From HXMU1420-13 sp965228545 (GTDB lineage Bacteria; Bacteroidota; Rhodothermia; Balneolales; Balneolaceae), in assembly GCA_965228545.1 (NCBI GenBank), contig OZ245822.1:2914001-2978000 (forward strand): DNA of 64,000 bases, read 5' to 3'. The translations under genes were made by a program, and so were the position numbers. This document shows positions 8,291 to 16,542 of the stretch, in pieces. A model generated the notes under the pieces. It saw only the letters and a program-made list of their open reading frames with translations. It was not told where the DNA came from and searched no databases. Within the stretch, counting starts at the first letter, position 1, and each line of letters opens with the position of its first letter.

Positions 8291-8731
8291 CTAAATCAAT
8301 CCCAATCTGAAATTCAATCCAAACAACATCAGTACGAACGCCAACAAACTGAGGATTCCAAAGTATTTGGCGGCGCTCGAAAGATCTCCTTTTTCGGGAG
8401 TCGACATCCCCATTTTCTTGCCGATAATCATCCAGGCGAAAAGGGCCACCCACAATACAAGTTTCACAACCACAGAAATGGAAAGATGTGTCTCAAAACC
8501 AAACCACTCGCTCATCGGTAAGTAAATCATCGCCAAGCGAAATCCAATCAATAACTGAAGAGTGAGCACAAGATGAGAGCCACGATCGAAGGCTTTGATA
8601 TAGTTAAATGCAAAAGACGGGTTGTCGGTTTTCTTTGCGAACGGGATAACGATGAAAGAAGCCATCCAAACCCCACCAATAATTACGATTGCCAAGAAGA
8701 CGTGCAGTAAAACCAGAAATTGATATTCCAT
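8291..8731 (-). CDS. CopD-like four-helix membrane protein
   Basis: This 146-aa integral membrane protein has four predicted helices at about residues 5-25, 52-72, 82-103 and 122-144. The early pattern LLHVFLAIVIIGGVWMASF and the His pair in DRGSHLVL resemble CopD/DUF2269-type proteins, which are associated with copper or haem handling in membranes. The match is by pattern only. It diverges from the MFS gene at 8800 with a short shared upstream region. No other copper genes are nearby, so the role is uncertain. Confidence 0.6.
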   Translation of the reverse strand: MEYQFLVLLHVFLAIVIIGGVWMASFIVIPFAKKTDNPSFAFNYIKAFDRGSHLVLTLQLLIGFRLAMIYLPMSEWFGFETHLSISVVVKLVLWVALFAWMIIGKKMGMSTPEKGDLSSAAKYFGILSLLAFVLMLFGLNFRLGLI

Positions 8732-8765
8732 AAGAAAATTGAATTAAGTTGGTTTAAAATAACTG

Positions 8766-8773
8766 TATTTTTG
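8766..8773 (+). promoter_or_regulatory. TAnnTTTG-type -7 box before the MFS gene
   Basis: The octamer TATTTTTG matches the Bacteroidota -7 consensus TAnnTTTG and lies 26 bases before the ATG at 8800, a plausible distance for a short leader. A clear -33 element is not evident. Confidence 0.4.
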
Positions 8774-8799
8774 AGGAGTTTCTACGGGATTTATTTGGA

Positions 8800-9966
8800 A
8801 TGACCTCTTCAACAATTACGCAAGCGCAACAGGATCAAAAACTCGCTCTTCGATATGAATTTATCGCCATTTGTGCGGTGTTCTTTGTATTGGGATTCAA
8901 CTTTTCTACCTGGGCAAGTCGTATTCCGGCTATCCGCGATTCAGCGCTATTAATTCCCGCTACACTCGGTTATGCGTTATTGGCGAGGGGAATCGGTTCA
9001 GTGGTTATGATGCCACTTACTGCGTGGTTAATTCAGGTAATGGGAGCGCGTAAAACCGGTATCATTTTTGGGTGGATTGTAGCCCTTTCTTTACTTCCCA
9101 TTGCCTTCTCTCCAAACTGGATTATGCTCGCTGTTTCGATGATAATCATGGGGGCTTCAGGTGGTGGATTTAACCTCGCTATTAATGCGTTGGGAGCGAG
9201 TTACGAAAAGCGATCCGGCCGGCCACAGATGTCCACAATTCACTCGTGGTTTGGTGTGGGTAACTTAACCGGAGCTGTTCTTGGTACTTTCGCTGCCGGG
9301 TTGTTGATTTCAGCACAGATCCACATGTTGGTTATTACGGCCTTGATGATTTTGGTTGTGATCACGGCTTTTCGTTTTATCCCCAAAGATGCAGAATCGA
9401 CGATTCGTAAACCGGGACTTGAATGGCCGGAACGCCCTGTATTATGGCTCGGGGCGATTATTTTTATGGCCGCCTGTACCGAGGCATCCATCATGAATTG
9501 GGTGGCTTTGTTTTATTCAGATTATCTGAAAACCGGAGAAGGTTTGGCTGCCATTGGCTACACTACGTATGCCGTTGCCTTGTTAATGATGCGTTTTACC
9601 GGCGACCGACTAAGAGCTCGATTTGGCTCCCGAAATCTGATCACATTTGGAACACTATTCGCTGCAGGTGGAATTATGCTGGCAATTTTGGCTGAGCAAT
9701 TATGGGTGTCGAGCGTTGGCATTTTTACGATGGGATTGGGAGTTGCACTCACCTTTCCGTTTATATTCAGTATTACGGGTAAAATCAGTCCAAACGCCCT
9801 AGCCACCGTTATGATTTTAGGCGGAGTTGGCGAGTTAATCTCACAGCCAATAATGGGCGTTATTGTACAAAATTTTCAACTAGACGGTGGCTTTTATACC
9901 ATCGCAGGAATTATTCTATTGACGTCGTTAATGGCGTGGAATTCGAAGTTGTTGAGGGAGAATTAG
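8800..9966 (+). CDS. MFS transporter, YbjJ-like
   Basis: This is a 388-aa major facilitator superfamily protein with about twelve hydrophobic helices in two halves around a central loop near residues 195-215 (AESTIRKPGLEWPERP). The first helix pair contains NFSTWASRIPAIRD, and the loop between helices 2 and 3 carries the MFS-type basic turn GARKTG. WASRIPAIRD is characteristic of the YbjJ/Fuc-like subgroup. Substrates of this subgroup are mostly unknown and some are proposed to be sugars, so I assign none. It is a single gene with a TAnnTTTG box upstream, and is followed by the palindrome array. Confidence 0.82.
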   Translation: MTSSTITQAQQDQKLALRYEFIAICAVFFVLGFNFSTWASRIPAIRDSALLIPATLGYALLARGIGSVVMMPLTAWLIQVMGARKTGIIFGWIVALSLLPIAFSPNWIMLAVSMIIMGASGGGFNLAINALGASYEKRSGRPQMSTIHSWFGVGNLTGAVLGTFAAGLLISAQIHMLVITALMILVVITAFRFIPKDAESTIRKPGLEWPERPVLWLGAIIFMAACTEASIMNWVALFYSDYLKTGEGLAAIGYTTYAVALLMMRFTGDRLRARFGSRNLITFGTLFAAGGIMLAILAEQLWVSSVGIFTMGLGVALTFPFIFSITGKISPNALATVMILGGVGELISQPIMGVIVQNFQLDGGFYTIAGIILLTSLMAWNSKLLREN

Positions 9967-9971
9967 TAGAT

Positions 9972-10660
9972 AAACTGAATATCAGTTTAGAGATTTGATA
10001 AAAACGATTCGCCAATAATTCGACCCACCTTTGTTCCCTCCCTTTACTAGGGAGGGAGACGTTTTAAGAATTACTTTACTAATGTGATAATCCGTGGCTT
10101 TATGATCGAGTAAGATTGTACTGCTCAGATCGAAACTGTGAATTTGAGTCCCCTTCACTCAGCCAAGGGAAGGGACAGGGATGGGTTTGAATATCGATTT
10201 GGGAATTGTGAATACTTTAGAAATTGATATCAGCTGAGAGATTTGGGAGGAAAACGGTTCGCCACTAATACTACCCACCCTTGTTCCCTCCCTATGCTAG
10301 GGAGGGAGACGTTTTAAGAATTACTTTACTAATGTGATAATCCGTGGCTTTAGGAACGAGTGATGTTATTTAGCTCGATACTATGAATTTGAGTGCCCTT
10401 CCCAAAGCAGAGGGAAGGGACAGGGATGGGTTTGGATATCGATTTGGGAATTGTGAATAATTTTGAACTGAATATCAGTTTAGAGATTTGGTAGAAACGG
10501 TTCGCCAATAATTCGACCCACCCTTGTTCCCTCTCTATGCTAGGGAGGGAGACGTGTTAAGTAATATTTTACTAACGCGAAAATCCGTGACTATAGGAAC
10601 AAGTGAGGTTATTTAGCTCGATGCTACGAATTTGAGTCTCTTAGTTGAGCCAGGTATAGA
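9972..10660. repeat. Palindrome-pair array, left block (three ~245-bp units)
   Basis: This gene-free stretch holds three degenerate direct repeats spaced about 245 bp (marker TTCGCCA at about 10009, 10258 and 10501). Each unit carries arm 1, a hairpin built on CCCTCCCTA-nnn-TAGGGAGGG (10023-10057, 10273-10308, 10516-10550), and arm 2, a hairpin built on CCCTTCCC and GGGAAGGG (10151-10188, 10396-10433; degenerate in unit 3). Arm 2 read on the minus strand aligns with arm 1 (ACCCA, TGT, then CCCT..GCT..GGG), so each unit is an inverted pair of related palindromes. A third small hairpin, AACTGA-ATA-TCAGTT, links some units. No ORF of interest is present. Confidence 0.85.
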
Positions 10661-10680
10661 ATCTTGAACGGGATTGAAAA

Positions 10681-11061
10681 CTACCTTTCTTTAATTACTG
10701 TCGAAATTTTTTCAAGAGCCAAATCCATATTAACTAATTCCTCATTTTTTATACGAATAACGGTTATTCCTAATTGATTTAAGACGAAATCTCGATTGAA
10801 ATCTTCTTGCTTTTGGAAATCATGAATTTTACCGTCTATTTCAATTACTAATTTCTTTTCTGCACAGTAAAAGTCGGCAATATAAAAGTACTTTTTACGA
10901 CCGCGTTCTTCATGAACTATAGGAAACTGGCGAAGGAATCGAAGCCCTTTAAACCTCCTTTTGCGAACTGATTCCCAAAATAGCTTTTCAGATGGTGTAG
11001 GATTATTACGCAAATCGCGAGCTAGTTGGGTGATTGATTTATAGTTTCGATCTTGAGACAT
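10681..11061 (-). CDS. DUF559 PD-(D/E)XK endonuclease embedded in the palindrome array
   Basis: This 126-aa protein matches DUF559, a family related in fold to Vsr very-short-patch-repair endonucleases. The N-terminal part has the typical RNNPTPSEKLFWESVRKR. The nuclease core shows D63 in IADFY followed by E74 and D76 in LVIEIDG, the PD-(D/E)XK pattern. A C-terminal basic helix region includes VIRIKNEE. The gene lies between the left and right blocks of the array, after a unit with a degenerate arm 2 and before a lone arm 2. That placement suggests it belongs to the repeat system. The family and fold are secure; the substrate, and any role in spreading the repeats, are inference. Confidence 0.85.
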   Translation of the reverse strand: MSQDRNYKSITQLARDLRNNPTPSEKLFWESVRKRRFKGLRFLRQFPIVHEERGRKKYFYIADFYCAEKKLVIEIDGKIHDFQKQEDFNRDFVLNQLGITVIRIKNEELVNMDLALEKISTVIKER

Positions 11062-11261
11062 CTTTACAATTAATAATCTTGATGGTAAAGTTCAAGAGAT
11101 GAAAGGAAAGCCGACAAATTATTTTAGTCACCACCAAAGCAATTATTACTGGTAACTTCTTACTAAACTAGTGACGGAGAAGTATTTTAATAATTCATGA
11201 AGCTCTCGAGAACGCTTTCGATAATTCAGAACATAGAAATATTAACAAGGATCTGAGTATA
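11062..11261. other. Gene-free spacer upstream of the DUF559 gene
   Basis: These 200 bases separate the start of the DUF559 gene from the right repeat block. I see no palindrome arms, no ORF and no clear promoter box in them. They should contain the promoter of the nuclease gene. They are unlike the spacers of the ordinary 245-bp units. Confidence 0.5.
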
Positions 11262-12040
11262 AGAGTCCCCTTCCCAAAGCAAAGGGAAGGGACAGGGTTG
11301 GGTTTGGATATCGATTTGGGAATTGTGAATACTTTAGAAATTGATATCAGCTGAGAGATTTGGGAGAGACGGTTTGCCATTAATACTACCCACCCTTGTT
11401 CCCTCCCTATGCTAGGGAGGGAGACGTTTTAAGAATTACTTTACTAATGTGATAATCCGTGGCTTTAGGAACGAGTGATGTTATTTAGCTCGATACTATG
11501 AATTTGAGTGCCCTTCCCAAAGCAGAGGGAAGGGACAGGGATGGGTTTGGATATCGATTTGGGAATTGTGAATAATTTTGAACTGAATATCAGTTTAGAG
11601 ATTTGATAAAAACGGTTCGCCAATAATTCGACCCACCCTTGTTCCCTCCCTATACTAGGGAGGGAGACGTTATAAGTAATATTTTACTAACGCGAAAATC
11701 CGCGACTTTAAGAACGAGTGATGTTATTTAGCTCGATACTATGTATTTGAGTGCCCTTCCCTCAGCCAAGGGAAGGGACAGGGATGGGTTTGAATATCGA
11801 CTTGGGAATTGTGAATACTTTAGAAATTGATATCAGCTGAGAGATTTGGGAGAAACGATTCGCCAATAATTCGACCCACCCTTGTTCCCTCCCTATGCTA
11901 GGGAGGGAGACGTGTTAAGTAATATTTTACTAACGCGAATATCCGTGGCTTTAGGAACGAGTGATGTTATTTAGCTCGATACTATGAATTTGAGTGCCCT
12001 TCCCAAAGCGAAGGGAAGGGACAGGGTTGGGTTTGAAAAG
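11262..12040. repeat. Palindrome-pair array, right block
   Basis: This block continues the left one in the same orientation. A lone arm 2 comes first (11267-11305), then three full units with arm 1 at 11388-11422, 11631-11665 and 11875-11908 and arm 2 at 11511-11548, 11754-11791 and 11997-12034. Bases from about 11325 to 11610 are almost identical to about 10213-10498 in the left block, so multi-unit blocks have been duplicated or converted. The array stops just before the amylase stop codon at 12072, and its last hairpin could also act on the 3' end of that transcript (inference). Confidence 0.85.
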
Positions 12041-12071
12041 CTACGTTGTAGTTTCGAAAGTTGGGATTTTC

Positions 12072-13925
12072 TTAATCCAACTCCCAAACAGCTGTGGTCA
12101 TTGCAGGAGCTATGAAATCTGTAGTAATATCTACCTTACCTCCATCGAAAATGTCGGTAGCTGTTGTGAAATGATCCAGAATCTCGGCAAATACTTCACG
12201 TGGAAGGGTCATTTCTTCTTCGTTTTGATTCATAATCACCATCACATTCTGATCGTCGTGTAAGCGGAAGTACACGTACACTCCATTCTGAGGCACAAAG
12301 TGAACCAGCTTGCCTTCATGAACAGCAACGGCATCTTTTCGCCAGTGATTGATGGTTTTGGTGTACTCGAAGATCTCATTTTCTTTATCGGTACGACCTT
12401 CTTCGGTGAATACAGAACGCTCGTCACCGGGCCAGCCACCGGGCATATTTGGTCGGCGATGTTCATCATCCCCACCACGATATTCGTGAGCCATCATCAA
12501 CTCGTTGCCGTAGTAAATCTGAGGAATTCCACGGGTGGTCATCAAAAAGTTGTACGCCATTTTAAACTTACGCTCATCTTTGCCCAGGCGCTCGAAAATG
12601 CGATCCATATCGTGATTATCCAAAAAGATCACATTTTTCATGGCATCGGCATACAAGAAATCTTTGCCTAATAAATTCCAAATAGCCGATAATCCGCTAT
12701 CCCAACCAAAGTTGTCATTTAATGCCCGATCGATAGTCATGGTTAATGGGAAATCGGTAACGCTCGGTAAGTTCGATTGGTAGCCATCGTCTGTACCGGG
12801 TTCATCGTACTGCCAAAAAGCCTCAGGGGCAGGGAAGTTCAACCATGCTTCGCCTACAATATTAAAGTTCGGGTAAGCGGTTAAGATCTCTTTGGCCCAG
12901 CGCGACATATAATCTTTATCCGGGAAAACATAGGTATCCATTCTGATGCCATCGATTCCGGAATATTCGATCCACCAAATGGTGTTTTGAATCAGGTAAT
13001 CGGCCAATAAAGGCTGATTCTGATTCAAATCAGGCATTTCCTTCACGAACCAGCCTTTTTCAAGTTTATTCATGTCGTACTCGCTGGAGTAAGGATCCGA
13101 AACAACCGGACCTCGGTAACTGGTCTGACCATATTTCTCCCAACTGTGCACCCAATCTTTAGTAGGTAAATCTTTCATCCACCAATGCTGATCGCCAATG
13201 TGATTGTGAATCATATCCATGATTACTTTCATACCGTTTTGATGGGAGGCCTCAACCAGTGCTTTGTATTCCTCATTGGTTCCTAGTCGGCGATCCACCT
13301 GATACATATCGGTTGCGGCGTATCCGTGATATCCACCGTATTCGGGTGTCATGTCATTTTCGAAAATCGGCATCAACCAGATAGCAGTCATTCCCTGCTC
13401 TTTGATGTAATCGAGGTGATTCATCACACCTTCCAAATCGCCACCTTGCCGGCGCTCGGGATTGGTGACATCGGCCGTTTCAAGCATTCCTTCGATGGAG
13501 TCGTTGTCCGGGTTTCCATTGGCAAAACGATCCGGCATCATTAAATAAATGAGATCGGAAGCGTCAAAACCCATGTGTTTGCCTTCGGTTGATGAGCGTT
13601 CTTTGAGCTCAAAATCGACGTTCATTCGATTTCTACGATCCTTTCTGAGTTCAATATTGATGGTTCCTGCTTCAGCCATCTCAGAAACCTCGAGATAGAG
13701 GAAAAGATAATTTTTTGAATCAACAGCAATTTGTTTTGTGATTTCAACCCCAGGATAATCAATTGAAGCGCGATATTCTCCAAGATTCTCCCCGTATAAT
13801 TGAATCTGAAGTTCTTGAACAGGCATGTTGGTCCACCAAAATGGAGGTTCCATTCTTTCAATTTGTGCAAAGGCGGTGGTTAGCAGAAACAGACTAGCGA
13901 CAAAAGAGAGAAATACTTTTTTCAT
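12072..13925 (-). CDS. SusA-like GH13 alpha-amylase / neopullulanase, secreted
   Basis: This glycoside hydrolase family 13 enzyme acts on starch-type alpha-glucans or cyclodextrins. I chose the ATG at 13925 because it opens a clean signal peptide (MKKVFLSFVASLFLL, cleavage after AFA), giving 617 aa, the size of Bacteroides SusA. An N-terminal cyclomaltodextrinase-type beta domain (about 22-110) precedes the TIM barrel. GH13 regions are visible: DMIHNH at 237-242, GIRMDTYVF with nucleophile Asp330, IVGEAW with acid/base Glu359, and FLDNHD. It probably acts in the periplasm on imported maltooligosaccharides. A LacI-type operator lies 64 bp upstream. No SusC/D or other Sus genes are in the window. 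Confidence 0.92.
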   Translation of the reverse strand: MKKVFLSFVASLFLLTTAFAQIERMEPPFWWTNMPVQELQIQLYGENLGEYRASIDYPGVEITKQIAVDSKNYLFLYLEVSEMAEAGTINIELRKDRRNRMNVDFELKERSSTEGKHMGFDASDLIYLMMPDRFANGNPDNDSIEGMLETADVTNPERRQGGDLEGVMNHLDYIKEQGMTAIWLMPIFENDMTPEYGGYHGYAATDMYQVDRRLGTNEEYKALVEASHQNGMKVIMDMIHNHIGDQHWWMKDLPTKDWVHSWEKYGQTSYRGPVVSDPYSSEYDMNKLEKGWFVKEMPDLNQNQPLLADYLIQNTIWWIEYSGIDGIRMDTYVFPDKDYMSRWAKEILTAYPNFNIVGEAWLNFPAPEAFWQYDEPGTDDGYQSNLPSVTDFPLTMTIDRALNDNFGWDSGLSAIWNLLGKDFLYADAMKNVIFLDNHDMDRIFERLGKDERKFKMAYNFLMTTRGIPQIYYGNELMMAHEYRGGDDEHRRPNMPGGWPGDERSVFTEEGRTDKENEIFEYTKTINHWRKDAVAVHEGKLVHFVPQNGVYVYFRLHDDQNVMVIMNQNEEEMTLPREVFAEILDHFTTATDIFDGGKVDITTDFIAPAMTTAVWELD

Positions 13926-13988
13926 GAGTGTGTGGTTAGGTCGAAACATTAACTGTGGGAAATTACCAAACAGAGGGTACATTTTCTT

Positions 13989-14004
13989 ATGTAAGTGCTT
14001 ACAT
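13989..14004. promoter_or_regulatory. LacI-family operator upstream of the amylase gene
   Basis: The 16-mer ATGTAAGTGCTTACAT is an inverted repeat (ATGTAAG / CTTACAT around a TG centre) and matches the usual LacI/GalR/CcpA-family operator form TGTAAnCGnTTACA at all but the centre. It lies 64-79 bp upstream of the amylase start on the minus strand, where a maltodextrin-responsive regulator would be expected to bind. No LacI-family gene is in this window. Confidence 0.65.
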
Positions 14005-14155
14005 GAATTTTTGACACTGAAGCATAAGAAGGTAGAAAGGTTTCACTGAAGTAAAATACGATGTGATTGGTTTAAAACATTTTTATTGATTCACGTAGTA
14101 CTATCCCGTTAATTAAAAATAGGGCAGCGAAGTACCAAAAAATTCTAATCAGCAA

Positions 14156-14941
14156 ATGAGTAACGATCGATTATACACCGAAAAGGAAATCAGTAAGATT
14201 TTAAAGCGAGCGGGGGAAATTCAGGCTTCGGAGCGCGAAAAAGTAACCGTGGGATTATCGCTGGAAGAGATTCAACATCTGGCTGAAGAAGTTGGGTTGG
14301 AACCGGATATCATCGCGAATGTTGCTGAAACCATTGATATTGATCAGGAAGAAGAAAGCACGAGTTTTTTCGATTCACTGCTTATGCCAACAAAATTGAA
14401 CATTGATCACATCATACAGGGAGAGATAAAAGAAGAAGACTGGCCCGAAGTTATTACGTTGATGGAGCAGATTACCGGAAAAGGTGGAGCTTCAAATAAA
14501 ATGGGGAAATTGTATGAGTGGATTTGCGAGACCAACAACACCACGCAAAAACTGTCGATGATCCCGAGCGAAGAACAAACCAAAATGATCTACAACGGGT
14601 CGTTTGCAAAACTTGCGATGTCGTGGACGATCCCAATAATGGTAAATGTTGGGTTTTGGGTGATTTTTCTGGGAATGCTGAATTGGGGATTAATCGGTAT
14701 TCCTCTAGGTTTGGCAGCTGTATTCATCAGTTATTTGGTGATCTTGAGAGGATTCAAAAACTATCTGCGCAAAAAATCTAGATCAGTTAAAAATGCATTT
14801 ATTAAAATGAAGGGTTTGGTTTCGGGAGCTTCATCAAATGAAGACAAACAAGCCAATCAAGTGGCAGGGAGTATTGAGTTTCCACTTGATCCTGAAGATG
14901 AAAATAATTCGTTAGAATATAAACGAAAGCGAACCACTTGA
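14156..14941 (+). CDS. Hypothetical membrane protein with N-terminal helical domain
   Basis: This is a 261-aa protein. Residues 1-62 form a charged helical segment (RLYTEKEISKILKRAGEIQ, later LSLEEIQHLAEEVGL). This pattern occurs at the N-terminus of many uncharacterised proteins of this phylum and resembles SHOCT/short coiled-coil oligomerisation regions. A linker follows, then two adjacent transmembrane helices at about 155-175 and 178-198, a basic stretch (RKKSRSVKNAFIK) and an acidic tail. No enzymatic motif is visible. It is a single gene converging on the beta-propeller-like gene. The function is unknown. Confidence 0.6.
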   Translation: MSNDRLYTEKEISKILKRAGEIQASEREKVTVGLSLEEIQHLAEEVGLEPDIIANVAETIDIDQEEESTSFFDSLLMPTKLNIDHIIQGEIKEEDWPEVITLMEQITGKGGASNKMGKLYEWICETNNTTQKLSMIPSEEQTKMIYNGSFAKLAMSWTIPIMVNVGFWVIFLGMLNWGLIGIPLGLAAVFISYLVILRGFKNYLRKKSRSVKNAFIKMKGLVSGASSNEDKQANQVAGSIEFPLDPEDENNSLEYKRKRTT

Positions 14942-14954
14942 TCCAGTACCTGTG

Positions 14955-15812
14955 TTAGTTAGATAGTTCTACATTTCTTATGCGTACGTTTCCTGTTAAA
15001 GAAGACTCCAAAAGCCAAAATTTATTATCGGAATCGAATACCCCATTTACAGGAGACCAGAAGAATGAAGTCTTTAACACTTGTTCAATAGTGTTTGCTG
15101 AGTTGATGCGAATAACTCTTCGTGCACCGTATAGTGCTACATATTTATTGGAAAGATCATCCTCCCAAATACCGTAAACATGGTGAGCATCATCTTGTAG
15201 GGAAAATGGAAATGAAGAACCCGATAGATCGTTCAATAGTATTTTTAATTCGTTATTAACTAAGTTCAGTTGAAATAAAGGTTTTTTGCGTTCAATCGTA
15301 TTTAAACCAGAAAGTAAAAGTGTTGAATCATTTAATAAAAAAAGCCAGGAAGGTTTAGCTAATTCTAGCGTAGTAATTGTAAAAGAAGTATCTGGCGTGG
15401 TTTTTTCAATACTGATAAAGTTATCCTCTTCTTTCATTGAGTAGGAGACCTCAAAAGATTGTCTTACAAAACTGAAATGATCGTTTTCTCCAATTTTAGT
15501 ATCACTGATTTTTTCGAGTTCTCCTTCCGGTGATGATCGCCATATATAATGCTTAAAAACATTGTTTTGCTCATCAAACCAATAGTGCTCGCCAAAAAGA
15601 TTTCCATTTTCATCAAGCCATAGTTCATGAGAATGTACATTCTCGATAAAGATCGTAGATACTCCATTTTTTGTATCCACCGCCCATATATGTTCGAGGT
15701 CAGTATAGTAGATGGTTTGCTTCCCATCAAAAACTAACCCGATACCAGGGTGTGCAACCAGTATTGTTTGTGCTAAAACAACTAGCAATAATGTAAGTAA
15801 GATACGTTTCAT
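14955..15812 (-). CDS. Secreted beta-propeller-like hypothetical protein
   Basis: This 285-aa protein has a signal peptide (MKRILLTLLLVVLAQTILVA) and repeated short beta motifs such as IYYTDLEHIWAVDT, LWLDENGNLFG and FWLLESSL. These read like NHL/SMP-30-type propeller blades that report a value along a path. No catalytic residues are evident. It is probably periplasmic and converges on the preceding membrane-protein gene with a 13-bp gap. The fold is inferred from pattern only. Confidence 0.5.
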   Translation of the reverse strand: MKRILLTLLLVVLAQTILVAHPGIGLVFDGKQTIYYTDLEHIWAVDTKNGVSTIFIENVHSHELWLDENGNLFGEHYWFDEQNNVFKHYIWRSSPEGELEKISDTKIGENDHFSFVRQSFEVSYSMKEEDNFISIEKTTPDTSFTITTLELAKPSWLFLLNDSTLLLSGLNTIERKKPLFQLNLVNNELKILLNDLSGSSFPFSLQDDAHHVYGIWEDDLSNKYVALYGARRVIRINSANTIEQVLKTSFFWSPVNGVFDSDNKFWLLESSLTGNVRIRNVELSN

Positions 15813-15899
15813 CTAGTATCCATAAGGAGCTTTAATATGTTTACAGAATTATATAAAAACTATGCGACTTTTACTGCCCGCCCGGTGTCTTATGCGTGA

Positions 15900-16538
15900 A
15901 TGCGCGCGCAAAACCATGAAATCCTAAAACAAAGTGTGTTGACGAATACTGAATTCACCCACTTATTGAAGCCGATTTATAACGATGCTGTAAACTATTG
16001 CAGAGCGTTATGTGCCGGACAACAAATGGCTGAGGCGGAAGAAATCATGCAGCAATCGTTACTGAAAGCTTATGAGAACATCGATAGCCTCAACAATTCG
16101 GAGAAATTCAAAAGCTGGTTTTTTCAGATCATCACGCGGACTTTCTACAATGCCGTTCGCCTACCTTTTTGGAAACGGTTTGTGCGCCAATCTGAAGCAA
16201 AAGAAATAGATTTTCAAATTTATGAAGATCACTTTTTTCAAGAAAATCAGCATTTGATGGCTGCATTATCAACACTGGAAAGCAAAGAACGAGCCGCGCT
16301 GTTATTGTTTGAGCTTGGCGGATTTTCGATCAGGGAAATCACAGCCATTCAAGAAGAGCGAAGTGAATCGACCATAAAAAGTCGATTAAGCCGAACACGC
16401 ACCAAGTTGCGGGAAATCATGGAACAGATGGAAGAATCGGGCTCCGGCTCGGCAATTCCGGCATCAACAAAACTAGAAACAAGCGATCTGTACCATGAAA
16501 CTTCTAAACTTATTAACCAATTCAAATCGATGGGGTAG
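15900..16538 (+). CDS. ECF-type RNA polymerase sigma factor
   Basis: This is a 212-aa sigma-70 family extracytoplasmic-function sigma factor. Region 2 covers about residues 20-90, including YNDAVNYCRAL, the DNA-melting region LLKAYENIDSL and FKSWFFQIITRTFYN. Region 4 covers about 115-170, with LESKERAALLLFELGGFSIREIT and a helix-turn-helix ESTIKSRLSRTRTKLRE. The following gene starts 4 bp after the stop and encodes a protein with one membrane helix, the usual arrangement of sigma and anti-sigma or target. The start at 15900 is ATG; I see no better choice. Confidence 0.88.
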   Translation: MRAQNHEILKQSVLTNTEFTHLLKPIYNDAVNYCRALCAGQQMAEAEEIMQQSLLKAYENIDSLNNSEKFKSWFFQIITRTFYNAVRLPFWKRFVRQSEAKEIDFQIYEDHFFQENQHLMAALSTLESKERAALLLFELGGFSIREITAIQEERSESTIKSRLSRTRTKLREIMEQMEESGSGSAIPASTKLETSDLYHETSKLINQFKSMG

Positions 16539-16542
16539 TGTG

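Noticed and set aside
8285..8521. Plus-strand frame opposite the CopD-like gene
   Set aside because: It is the antisense of a clear four-helix membrane protein and has a non-protein-like composition.
9972..12040. CRISPR-like regular repetition
   Set aside because: The period is about 245 bp with diverged units and no short identical repeats separated by unique spacers, and there are no cas genes.
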